From Toxonevra muliebris (taxonomy: Eukaryota; Arthropoda; Insecta; Diptera; Pallopteridae), in NCBI GenBank assembly GCA_963691655.1, contig OY829329.1, positions 53,705,408 to 53,769,407 of the forward strand: a stretch of 64,000 nt of DNA, written 5' to 3'. The position numbers were made by a program, and so were the translations under genes. Positions 20,701-30,288 of this stretch are shown piece after piece. Each line of letters starts with the position of its first letter. The first letter of the stretch is position 1. The notes under the pieces were generated by a model that worked only from the letters and a program-made list of their open reading frames with translations, was not told where the DNA came from and ran no database searches.

Positions 20701-23562
20701 CGGGCAGCCTCAAACGAGGGCACGCAAACAGTCCAACACCACAGCAGCAACAGCAAAACGCACAGCTAATACAACAGCAGCCTCCGCCCACCAACGAACA
20801 GCTTCCACCACCGCAGCAATTTTACTCACCCGTTCACAGTCTGAAAACTCTACCACACTCAGCTTCCTCACCAAAAATCGTTGCCGGCAGTTTGCGTCAT
20901 CCTGGCATGGCGCAAATGTGTTCAAAAGGCTCTAATGTTCCCTCGCCCAAAGGTTCACCATTACGTCGTCCTGGTGTAGGTGGCGGTGGTGGTGGAATTT
21001 CTGCTAGTGCCAGCGAACAACTGGAATGCCCCGGTAGCCCAATGCGTAAAATAACCGAAGAACAATGGATCGATGGACCGCGTGTTTCACGTGCTAAAGT
21101 TGCCGAAGCGCGTCATTTGCTTCGCGAAGTTAATCACGTCAAGCAGTGTGAAACGTGGATTGATGGCCCGAAATCACAATCGAGTCGTTCACTAACTGCT
21201 GGCAATCTGCCTGCGGCGACGACATCACAAGTACAAGGCTACGGTTTCATGGATTCGCACAAGAAGACCATGATACGTCAGTGGGTGGAAAATCAAACAT
21301 CACAAGTTTTTCAAACAACATCGGCTGCCTCATCACCAACGCATGCACATCGGGAACAACAAGCGCAACATTTGCGTAACATCACGTATCATATGTCACA
21401 GTTGAAGCAAAAATCGCTAGATGCGGCGGCATCGCCGTCTGAAGATGTCTTGTATGCAACGAGTACACGCCAGCAAAACCAAAGTCAGCATGTGCAGCCA
21501 CATCAATCGTCCAATGACCAACATTCATTGCGTAGCAGTCAGCTCGAATTGGTGCATCCAATTGGCGCCGGTCTTACCAACGCGATTAGCACAACGAATG
21601 CTTCGGCGCCCGCAGAGATACGTGGCTCAGCGCATTATAATCGTCAGTCATCGACACAATCACAAGCGACAAGTAGCCAGCACAACAACAACAATCCACC
21701 AATGAAAGATGAGACTGATTTGCATTCAACGTATTCACTACATACGCATATAGGTTATGGTATAATTTCATCTTCTGCCGCCGTCACCACCTCCGCTGGA
21801 GTACACCAGCTGCTTAACACATCAGCTTCAGATACGGGGCCACATTTTCATAGCATTGAACGACAACCAGCGGTGGTGGCAGACTGTGATGAAGACCAAG
21901 ATAGCGGCCCATCAGAAGTGCCACCAGCATTGCCGCTCATCGAACCATTGGGTTCACGTGAAATTTCACATGAAAGTCTACATCGCATATTATCACGACA
22001 TGTTTCGCGTGAGTCACTCTACCAGCAACAGCAACAGGAATTGCAACGACACGAGACTCTTTCTACACACAACACTGTATCACGACAATCGTCGTCGCAT
22101 CATTACTCGCAGCATAGCATGGGCATGTCCGATTGTGGACTGCAGGTGACCGAGGAGGAGATTGCGCGCACAATGGGCAGGTAAGCTGTCAAAACAAAAG
22201 TACCAGGGGGAAGAAAAAGAGCAGAAGAACTTTAAGCATTGCTAAATTGATTTTGTACGTTTCGTTTGTTTTTTCTTTCTTTCTTTTGCCTTTTGCTTTC
22301 TGATTAATAGTGAACATCCTTTGGCTGCACTAAGTCACTGCGACAATATGTCTATTGTCTCTAGTTTCAATATGGCTGGCGATGCGTTTAGCGATTGTGC
22401 GATGGGTGAAAGAACGAGGTAAGGTGAAATTGTACACAGTGGACGTATGTGAGGTTTGAGTTTGGGGAGAGCTGATTTTGCTAAATTATGAGATAATTAA
22501 TTAATAATTAAACCAAAAATATTTGAACAAAATTTTGACAAAACTCTAAGCAAAATTCAGACCAATGCCTATAGTCCACGAGATACACCACTGATCGTAC
22601 ATTATTTGTTCTGATAGCATGGCGGCAGAAATTTATTTGGTTTTGTTCTTATAATTTGCTTTAGGAACCAATTCGACCAATTAGCGCGTCTACGTGAGAT
22701 TTTTACTTCACAGCTGGCCATGGCTGAAGTGACGCCCGTGTTTCGTAGTGGTTGCGATGTGGGTAGCGTCTACAGTGAACCAGCTTTTCGTTTCAATACA
22801 GGGCCAGGGAGTGTTTGCAGTGAGCCAGCATACCGACTGCCGAGTCCGAGGTAAGTTGCGAAAATTTAGCTCTAAAAAAAATAGTTCTCTTATTTAGTTT
22901 TCATCTTATTTTCTTCTAAATTTCTTTCGGGTTTTTTTCTCTTTGGTCTTATCTTTTCTCTTTAACACAGACAACTTTCACGCAGCCCTAGTCAAGGTTC
23001 GCTACCTAGTTTGAATGGCATCATGCAAATTGCGGGCATGGAACAATATGCTTCCTTGCGTCATCCCGACGGTGCTTCAGATCCAAATTTGCCAAAGGTC
23101 GAGAAATCCTTCGTTATCGAACATGAAGATATATGTGAGGTAGATGAAAAATCGGCTCTTCTTTCTCCATCAAAGCGGCCGTCAATGGAAAAAGATCGTT
23201 TATCTTCGCTGCCACCCATAGCACCACAAACTCAACTGCCATTACTACCGTTGAATACCTCTTCCGAAGCTTACGATAGCGGTCATGATTCATCAACGCC
23301 ACGCACTTCAAAACACTCGGGCATATCACGGCGTGCCGAAAGCGGTTATCATAGTGTGGCAACGGCACGTGACAGCGATGAGAGCAGTTTCACTTCGGGT
23401 CTCTCGAAAGAACATCACAACCGCATTACACTGCATCAAATTCAAAGCAACAAGAAGAGCGGCAACAGCAGTAAGCGACAGGATAAAGGACTTTGCAATT
23501 GGTTGATGAATCCTTTTACATGCACTTATCCAGAGACTGAGGGAGAGATCAGCGATTTTTAA
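14552..23562 (+). CDS. CG14535: KIF26-type atypical kinesin gene (3' 12 exons; 1312 residues visible)
   Basis: This is the fly member of the KIF26/VAB-8 group of atypical kinesins. Twelve exons join in frame: 14552-14744, 15250-15459, 15595-15688, 15893-16096, 18928-19122, 19348-19568, 19967-20102, 20270-20557, 20671-22180, 22311-22418, 22665-22850 and 22971-23562. All introns are GT-AG. The motor spans about residues 64-412: VKVMLRV strand near 66, degenerate P-loop GYPSSGQS at 162-169, switch I region near 278-285 without SSRSH, switch II DLGG at 311-314, and a microtubule-contact segment [14 protein letters not shown]. The tail (about 415-1312) is Ser/Gln/His-rich with WIDGP at 647 and 677 and a C terminus ending GEISDF. 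The family binds microtubules with little or no ATPase activity and acts in signalling and cell or axon guidance. The first exon begins at codon position 3, so at least one 5' exon lies upstream, unless translation starts at the in-frame ATG at 14622. Confidence 0.93.
14745..15249 (+). other. Intron between kinesin exons a and b (505 bp)
   Basis: GT-AG intron, AT-rich, pyrimidine tract 'tactactttttcag' at the 3' end. I see no other feature in it. Confidence 0.85.
15250..15459 (+). CDS. CG14535: Kinesin exon b: first motor strand and loop region
   Basis: Phase 0 at both ends (70 codons, residues 66-135). It begins VKVMLRV, the β1 strand of the motor. It contains the strand that precedes the nucleotide pocket ([11 protein letters not shown]) and ends [17 protein letters not shown], equivalent to the 'F.FD.VF' region of kinesins. 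Donor 'cag|gtgggt'. Confidence 0.93.
15595..15688 (+). CDS. CG14535: Kinesin exon c: helix before P-loop and start of P-loop
   Basis: Residues 136-166 plus the first base of 167. It reads [21 protein letters not shown], then [10 protein letters not shown]. The last part is the strand entering the P-loop, and the exon boundary falls inside the P-loop motif. Acceptor 'cgcctgcag', donor 'ccg|gtgagt'. Confidence 0.93.
15893..16096 (+). CDS. CG14535: Kinesin exon d: end of P-loop and following helix
   Basis: It completes residue 167 and encodes to residue 234. It begins GQSKTMLGG, which aligns with GKTYTMFG of active kinesins; the catalytic Lys is Gln168 and the Thr is Ser169. It continues [13 protein letters not shown], equivalent to the 'GIIPR…LF' helix, and [12 protein letters not shown], equivalent to the 'V.VS.lEIYNE' strand. 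Acceptor 'gcttgcag', donor 'act|g|gtaagt'. Confidence 0.93.
16097..18927 (+). other. Large intron of the kinesin gene (2.8 kb) with decayed tandem copies
   Basis: GT-AG intron splitting the motor domain. It contains diverged direct repeats roughly 550-620 bp apart. For example, 'ggaaaagaacggttcaaatc…gactgattggaataat' near 16530 corresponds to 'agaaaagaactaatcgaaca…cactggttgggataat' near 17150, and weaker matching blocks occur near 17690. No transposase and no exon recognised. Confidence 0.6.
18928..19122 (+). CDS. CG14535: Kinesin exon e: switch I region
   Basis: Residues 235-299 (first base of 235 comes from the previous exon). It reads [14 protein letters not shown]…, then [21 protein letters not shown]. 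The block GLEPAMIF sits where active kinesins have SSRSHAIF, so all five switch I residues are replaced, while the following strand (IFTLHV) is kept. Acceptor 'accaataaacag', donor 'gg|gtaagt'. It was found by joining frames across a 2.8-kb intron. Confidence 0.92.
19348..19568 (+). CDS. CG14535: Kinesin exon f: switch II and microtubule-binding segment
   Basis: Residues 300-373. It contains [13 protein letters not shown], the switch II strand: Asp311 and Gly314 of DxxG are kept but the Glu of DLAGSE is Ala316. It then has [14 protein letters not shown] and the segment [16 protein letters not shown], which matches the 'YRDSKLTRLLQDSLGG' microtubule-contact region in position. Acceptor 'ctacaaaacag', donor 'cag|gtgaga'. 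Confidence 0.93.
19569..19966 (+). other. Intron between kinesin exons f and g (398 bp)
   Basis: GT-AG intron with GATGATG- and GTCGTCG-rich pieces. Nothing else recognised. Confidence 0.85.
19967..20102 (+). CDS. CG14535: Kinesin exon g: end of motor domain
   Basis: Residues 374-418. [25 protein letters not shown] is the final motor helix (equivalent to 'ETLSTLRFA.RAK') followed by a basic stretch. After it the sequence becomes low in complexity. Acceptor 'caattgtgcag', donor 'gag|gtaagt'. Confidence 0.92.
20219..20239. repeat. (TC)n run in the intron before kinesin exon h
   Basis: A 21-bp TC dinucleotide run within the 167-bp intron (20103-20269). It may serve as an extended polypyrimidine tract for the acceptor 30 bp downstream. 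Confidence 0.85.
20270..20557 (+). CDS. CG14535: Kinesin exon h: Ser/Gln-rich tail start
   Basis: Residues 419-514. The Ser/Gly/Asp-rich segment contains [20 protein letters not shown] and [15 protein letters not shown], conserved-looking blocks within otherwise low-complexity tail, then a QQQQQ run. Acceptor 'tgggatttag', donor 'aaag|gtaagc'. Confidence 0.92.
20671..22180 (+). CDS. CG14535: Kinesin exon i: long tail exon with duplicated WIDGP motif
   Basis: The largest exon (residues 515-1017). It opens with Pro/Gln-rich sequence, then a conserved block: [12 protein letters not shown] at about 645 and [11 protein letters not shown] at about 675, separated by a helical segment [18 protein letters not shown] long His/Gln/Ser-rich stretch follows, ending with [18 protein letters not shown] and a short acidic/Met-Gly-Arg end. 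The WIDGP block is the clearest non-motor signature and is probably a binding site. Acceptor 'aacacaacag', donor 'cag|gtaagc'. Confidence 0.93.
22311..22418 (+). CDS. CG14535: Kinesin exon j
   Basis: Residues 1018-1053 in phase 2: [20 protein letters not shown], then [10 protein letters not shown]. Not low-complexity, so probably a conserved part of the tail. Acceptor 'ctgattaatag', donor 'gag|gtaagg'. Confidence 0.88.
22665..22850 (+). CDS. CG14535: Kinesin exon k
   Basis: Residues 1054-1115: [20 protein letters not shown], then two similar repeats, [10 protein letters not shown] and [10 protein letters not shown]. The helix-like first part resembles a short coiled coil. Acceptor 'tttgctttag', donor 'gag|gtaagt'. 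Confidence 0.9.
22971..23562 (+). CDS. CG14535: Kinesin exon l: C-terminal exon and stop codon
   Basis: Residues 1116-1312 and the TAA stop at 23560-23562. It contains [20 protein letters not shown], an acidic block ([18 protein letters not shown]), Ser-rich sequence with [10 protein letters not shown], and a Cys-containing end [18 protein letters not shown] followed by ISDF. Acceptor 'tctttaacacag'. Confidence 0.93.
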
Positions 23563-25540
23563 AAAATTAACAATAGACAAAGATTTAAACTGAATTCCCA
23601 CCAACCAAACACAAAAAATAAGAAACAAGTGAGTGTCTGAAGAAAAGTTTTTATTCGAGAAGTGAAGAAAAGAAAAAATGCCAAATTTTGTTGTTTTCTT
23701 TTTGTTTTTTTTTCCATTGTTCTGAGGAAATAAGCCAATGATTTTACCGTAACAAAATGGCGACTGAAATTTTTATATAGTGAAGAAAATAAGAAATTTA
23801 AAAACACAGGAAAAAAATAAGTAAAAATATTTTTAATGCATAAATTTATATGAAAAATTTATCGAAGCTTTTAAGTTATGTGTGCTTTAAAAATAAAACG
23901 AAAAAACTTAAACCTTAATGAAAAAAATATTAAAAGCTTTTGCGTCGTTTAAAAAAACTAAAGTTGTGACGGGCAAGCAAGTATTCGAAGTAAAATAGCT
24001 TTTGAGCTTGCCAAAGCTGAGGCATCGGAGACAGCTTTAAGCTAGAGATCAGTTTTGTGTCACTAATCTTAAAAATAGTGATATTTATGATGAGCTTCAA
24101 AGGTTTTCATATCAGAAAAACCTCTAAGCTCGAGCGAAGCCTTGGGTATCACAAATTTAAAACAGTGACAAACTCATGATCTTTTTCATATGTGTTGCAT
24201 TAGAATACGCTTTAAGCTTTAAAGTACAGTTTTGGCAACAAGAAACTGAAAAATGACGACTAAACTTTGAGATTTTGGATTTACTTATATAATTTACTCC
24301 ACTCAAAGCTAGCTCAGCAGCTTCTAAAGGTTGTAGACACAACTTTGAATAAAATACAAGTTGTAAGCTTTTCTAAAGCTTTTCAATCCGTTTGGTCTTG
24401 AGTTTGCCGTACCGTCACTCAAATCTTAAGTAACATACAAACTTTAAAGTTTTCATCGTTTGCAAACTTTAGAAGCTCTCTACGAAAAACTAAGTTATGG
24501 GACGTAAGCTTTTGAAGTATTTTCAAAAGCTTTATACAAGTACTCAAGCATAGATTTATACATACATACATACATATATCAATATACATTGTGTTACTAA
24601 TGAAGAAAAACTTATATAAATAAATTAAATTATGGCTGTATAATTTAATTATTATTTTATTTTTAACGTTTTTATCTCTGAGTTTGTGTTTCTGTTTCCA
24701 TTCTTCGTTTCTACTTTATATTGTTATGAATTAGCTAAATTTAAGTATTATGAAAAAAGCTTTTACACCCGAACAACAAAAAAATGGACGAAAACAAACG
24801 CAAAAAAAGCTACTACAAACTGTAAACTTAAGTCATTGAAAGAAGAAAAAAAAATAAAGTAAAATAATTTTGTTGCCAGTTTTGCCTATTTAAACTATGT
24901 TAAAACTTTTAAATATATATTAAAAGAATAATAATAATAACAAATACATGAATATAAATAAATGCATTTATAAAAAACTAAAAAACTAATAAATAAATAT
25001 TATTATTATTACTATTATTATAATAAATTAAATTTATTACAAAAACAAAACTAAAACCTATTGTATGCATACTAAAATGGCTAAATAAGAAACTTAAATT
25101 TAAAATTTAGCTAAACTAAACGAATAATATAATATATTTTTTTTCTTGTTTTTTTTTTTTTTTTTTTTTTGCATATGCTTGTATCAGAAAAGTCTTCTTT
25201 TTTGGGTTATTGCAAGCTAAGAAATTTCTTTTGAATTTCCTCAAATGCTGTACCCACTGATTAGCGTTTTTCAAAATATGCAAAATGTTTTTTGTGGAGT
25301 TTCGGATTGAAAGTTTTCTGTGTGTGCGAAACTTTCTTTTATTTATATTATTATTATTATTAAAATAATATTTAATTATAAAGATATATATGTATATAAT
25401 ATATTAACAATAAAACCATTGATAAAACTTAACATATTAATATAAAAAAAGAAATAAATAATAATAATGAAAGAAAATAAAAAAGAATTTTTTAAAACAA
25501 AATTAAAGATAATTTTTACTTTATTAAAAAAAAAAAAAAA
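23563..25540 (+). other. Putative 3' UTR and downstream flank of the kinesin gene
   Basis: AT-rich, no coding. Possible poly(A) signals AATAAA occur at 23892 and 24348 and several more lie further on. Many copies of 'aaagctt' and 'agctttt' occur at 23930-24540. A 22-bp poly-T run lies at 25149-25170. The true cleavage site cannot be chosen from sequence alone. Confidence 0.45.
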
Positions 25541-26255
25541 ACTTTCCTTTGTGGCGCCATCTGCTGATCAGCAGAATCGAAAGCTTATGCTTGTGTCGCT
25601 GCCCCTTAGCATTGATAACATTTCTTTACTACGCCATCTGTTGACAGGTAATATTGATAACATTCAAAGGTATTCTTTTTAACACAATATGTTGATAATA
25701 TTAAAATCATTTCTTGTTTTGTGTCTCCATTAAAGCTAGTCTTTGTATAATCCATACCGCAACATTGAAAGCTATTCCGCCACCTTTTGAAATACAAAGT
25801 TAAATGCTTTTTCTTGTGGCACCATCTTCCTGCAGAAAAAACTAAAAACGTACCTTGGTCAACATTTATCGCTGAAATCTTTTTTTTTCGGCGCAACCGG
25901 TTAAAGATTTTTTTTCTCGGTAAAAAAGATTAAAAGGCATCTCTCAGCTAGTATCATTGATAGATTTTCCTATTTCGTTCAGCAGGTAATATTGAAAATT
26001 TTTCTTTATACTGCCAGGCAATATTGAACGCTTTTTCTTGTAATCTATCAGATTTTAGTAGCCACCTGCTAAAACCTAACATTGAAAATCAGTTACTTGT
26101 TTTCGTGGCGCTCTCTCTCTCTCTGCAAGTTGGAAGATTTTCTTTGTGTTGCCACCTGGGTTTTATCTAAACTGAAACCTTTTTTTTTGTATCGCCATCT
26201 CTCCGTAAATATCATAGAAAGCTTTACTTTGTGCTACTATTCTTCAGCAGGTAAG
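25541..26255. repeat. Decayed array built on 'CGCCATCTG…CAGGTAATATTGA'
   Basis: Irregular copies of a unit of about 60-90 bp. It combines 'tttctttgtg', 'gcgccatctg' or a variant, 'cagcaggtaatattga' and 'aaagcttttt'. Clear CGCCATCT words lie at 25555, 25632 and 26193, with variants at 25819 (accatctt) and 26107 (gcgctctc). CAGGTAATATTGA or a variant appears at 25645, 25984 and 26012. No coding. Confidence 0.55.
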
Positions 26256-26485
26256 GGACAATTATCTATACATTTATTAGTGTAACTACATTTTTATTCT
26301 CGAAAATCCAGAAGTGCTACGATATCATATTGAGCTTGACGAGTAGGTTAGCCAAAAATTATCAGATTTAAAATCGGTTAAGCCAATTCCAAAATATTAG
26401 CGTCGGAAGTTTTTTAAAATTCGCTCATTGAATAAAGCATTGGATTCATCATTCTAAAAATCATTACTTAAGCGGGAGTAAATAA

Positions 26486-26490
<5 letters not shown>

Positions 26491-26516
<26 letters not shown>
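26491..26516. repeat. (GA)n microsatellite
   Basis: An uninterrupted GA run of 26 bp. Confidence 0.9.
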
Positions 26517-26901
26517 AGACATGAGTACCAGCATTTCTCAGAATTATTTAACGAATTATCTGCATACTCAAATAACAAAATAAACACCAACGAGTAGTTT
26601 GTTCTCTTTTGATATCTGTTTTTTCATAAAGAGATTTCTTGAACAAAAAAAATAGCCCCAGTTACTGGGACCTTACCGACTAGTAGGAATTTGTCCCACA
26701 AATCACCACAGAAATGTAAGTATTCTATTACACACAGCTACATACAGATTTGCCAACCTAACCATTTTCGTTGGACGAGAGGAGATGATTAGCGGGTGGA
26801 AATCTTGCACTGACTTCGGCTTTCAATGCTTTTACTTCTCGTTAAAAAAAAAAAACCAAAACCATTAGGCGCAGCAACTATATGTTTTCAACAGTATAGA
26901 G

Positions 26902-28041
26902 CAGTGGTTCTCAAGTGGTGGGGCGTGCCACCCTAGGGGGACGTAGACAGATTTAAAGGGAGGCGCGAAGATATTTCAATAAACAAATATTTGAATACTC
27001 TGTAATGCACCGTAATCATAATATTTAGTATTTAACAAAATAATTTCTCTTTTCATTTCTTCTCCTTAACATGTTAAAAGCTACAATATGCACCTTTTAG
27101 TTTCACATTTTCCATTTCTGACTTAACGTATGCAAACACAGTTGAGATTTCATCGGTGCGATTCCACAACGTATTGTTTCATATGAGCGTCCACATACAT
27201 TGCGATTTTGACGCATCGTTTTTTTCGAACATTCATAGTTCCCCTCTTTTGTCGTCCCGAAAACACAAATTGCTGCTTTTCAAATAAAGATGGAGAGGAA
27301 TTTAAATGAGAAAAAGTGAACAAAACGAAACATATTCAAAAATATTTGATATTATTTTGTATATTAATACTTTTATTCTAATATTTATATTTAATTTAAT
27401 AGTTAATTGACCTGGTAAAAATTTCAAAAAAAAAAAAAATGGAAATCAGCTGTTGCGATTTCAATGCGAAGAAATCGCAACATTGTGTGCCCATTTGCGT
27501 TTTCGAAATTTGCAGCAGAATTTGAACCGATGAAATCTCAGCTGTGTTCGAATAGCTTTAAACCGCAAAAATACAACAAATGGTTAAAAACTATATATTA
27601 AAAAAAAAATCGTAAGTAAAATACTATTTTCAAAGAACCTAAGTTCAAATATATTTTAACAGTTTTTTTTTTGCCTTTGGTGGGTTTCTCGACTACCTTT
27701 TACTATCACAAACTTTAACATTAGGAATCACTTAAAATAATGCATGATTGACCCGATTTATTAATTATTTGCTATCATATTCCCAACTAAAACGTTACTA
27801 AAACTTCACCATCCTAATTTTCCTCACGAGGAACTATTCAACTACTAAATAAATTCACTAGCCTAGTTTATCTTCGACGCAGACTATCCAGAGCCTCTTC
27901 CGAACTACGAAAAAACTAGAATTTTATCCAGGCAGTTATAATTTAATTTAAAAAATAGTAAACCAGCATAAATAACTGTTGTGAGCAGGGAGGCGCGGTT
28001 TTGCCACGAATTCGTAAGATGAGCACAGTTGAGAACCGCTG
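26902..28041. mobile_element. Non-autonomous hAT element (1140 bp) with 8-bp target duplication
   Basis: The ends are CAGTGGTTCTCAA at 26902 and TTGAGAACCGCTG ending at 28041, a 13-bp inverted repeat with one mismatch. Identical 8-bp GTATAGAG flanks lie at 26894-26901 and 28042-28049. The terminal CAGTGGTTCTCAA and the 8-bp target duplication are diagnostic of the hAT superfamily. No transposase open frame remains, and a second inverted-repeat element is nested at 27135-27548. Confidence 0.9.
27135..27548. mobile_element. 414-bp inverted-repeat element nested inside the hAT copy
   Basis: The left end AACACAGTTGAGATTTCATC and the right end GATGAAATCTCAGCTGTGTT are inverted copies (one mismatch over the first 20-24 bp). 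The interior is non-coding and includes a hairpin 'ttgcgatttc…gaaatcgcaa' near 27455-27482. I cannot assign a superfamily because no clear target duplication is seen. Confidence 0.65.
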
Positions 28042-28049
28042 GTATAGAG

Positions 28050-30288
28050 CTCTAGGACCAGAGAAAATTTTGCATTGTGACTTTAGGGAGTATTATTTGA
28101 AGCTGTTCTTTGTGACTCTATCTATAAGCAAGTAACATTATATCAAAATGGAGTAAAATAAACCTGAATTTTTCAAATATAGGAATCATGGTAATTTTTT
28201 CGAATTTACCAACACACTTAATTACGAAAGGCTGCCACACTGAACACGAATAAAGTAAAAATCAGGTTTTTCTTCAAAAGAGTGCGGCTGGTAACCATAA
28301 TCAAAGTTCAGCACTGGTTTATTTGATTGTTATGCTAATTTTCATATTTAAAATTCGGTAAACTTTAAATTTGTGTGATTTAAAGCAACTGAAAAAAATT
28401 TAATTAAAAATCTTGTGATGCTCGAAGCTTATGTCAATAAACAATATTTATGGTGCACTAAAAATTTTACAAATATAGGTAATTTATTTTATTGAAATAT
28501 CAGCTTCAAACTATACATCAGGATATACATATTTTATGAACGACTCAATTGAAATTTCAAATAAAAGTCATTCCTCATTTACTGACATTAAAGATAAAAA
28601 AAAACCCAAGAAATTGCTTTAATTTAAGTCTAAAATACATGCAAATTTCAATGTACTACACCTACAATAAACAAAAGTAGGTGCGCAATAAAAATAATAA
28701 AATAAAAAAATTTAACAATAAAAACATTGAAGGTAAATAACACGTACACATACGGAACCAACAACAACCAAACACAACAGCACTGAATTATTGTCTCTGT
28801 CAAATATTATAATTAACGCTTGCGGCAAAATTGAGTTTCTACACACACACACACACACGCAGACACATAGACACACATTAACACCAAACATCACACACCA
28901 CACCACAAAACCAATGCACCAAACACTCATTCTTCACCCACCACTGGTAACGATGATGTTGATGAAGATGAGTAAGAGTTAATAGGGCCAACAACAATTG
29001 TCACATGTAGTGTCATGCCAATGACTAGAGCAGAGATAGAGTGGAAGTAGGTAGAAGTAAATTGGCTTCTGCCCCAGTGAAAGCGTTTGAGAAGAGTAGA
29101 ATTTGTATATATTTGGCATGTTTAAAATGAGGTTATGGAGAAATGTGGCAAATAAGAAAAAGAAACAAAAGCAAATATAATTTATAAGCAGTTATCAATT
29201 GTAATAATAATAACAACAATTGCTTTATACAACCACGGCATCATAAATACTCTCATATATGTATATTGAGCAATAATACTGACCGCAATAGAGTTAACGG
29301 TATCTTTTAGCTCCATTTTGGTTGCCGCTCCTGCTCTCACTCTCCCTTTATCATACTGTGTATGGTTTTTGCCAGTGCAATTGTTTACAATTTACAGCTT
29401 CACAGTCCACTTTCTCCATAGCTCCCTTTCACTCTCTTTCTCTATGTATATCTCTCTCAGTTGCTTGCTTATTCATATGCAGTTTTACTACTGCAACGCA
29501 ACGCATTCGCCATGTGACAAAAATTTATTGGACCCTCGAGTGCATATATTTTATTGGCAAGTTTTGGACACCTATTTTAAATATATTGTACATATATTTA
29601 TACAAATGTAGATATGTATTTAAATTATTTATGTGCTTAAGATGATAATGAATTTGTCTGCTACAATTCTGTGTGTGTTTTGTGTGAGTTTATTTGCAAA
29701 ACATTTCCACAACATGCTAAAAAGTTAAATAAATCGAAAATAAATTTTCAAACATTTTAATTGTAGTAAATTACTTTTTAAAGTACTTAACTCAAAATAA
29801 TTTATTTACTTAAACTTTTCTGGTTTTCAACCAAAAATCAAGGTAATTTCGCGATTATTTTTAAATAAATATTTATTCAAGGCAACATTTAAATAAATGT
29901 ATAACAAAAATTTTCTCTTTCATGTATGTATATAGTCATTTCAATGTGAAGAGTCTGAAATTTTGTTTGAGTAATTTTGCAGACTTTTAAAAGCATTTAA
30001 AACATTTGAAAGAAATGTAGTGAACATTTCGCAGAAATTTTAGTAATTAAAAAATTAATGTAATGAAAGAAATTTCATAAAAATATTCGACCCTTGCGAA
30101 GGTTCTGCATATTACTCGCATATATTGAGAAAAGTGTATTATTTTTGTACTCAAAACTAGAGTGGATTTTTTTCATGGTGCGATAATAAAGTGAGAAACC
30201 GATATCTTCATATATTTTAGTAGGGGAAAATCATTTCGCAATAAGGAAAAATGCAACCGTGCTTATGAATTTCAAATATAACGTAGTA
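28050..30288. other. AT-rich non-coding DNA
   Basis: No gene supported. It contains an (AC)n run at 28841-28858. Open frames on either strand are short and lack domains. Confidence 0.45.
28841..28858. repeat. (AC)n microsatellite
   Basis: An 18-bp AC run followed by further CA-rich sequence. Confidence 0.85.
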
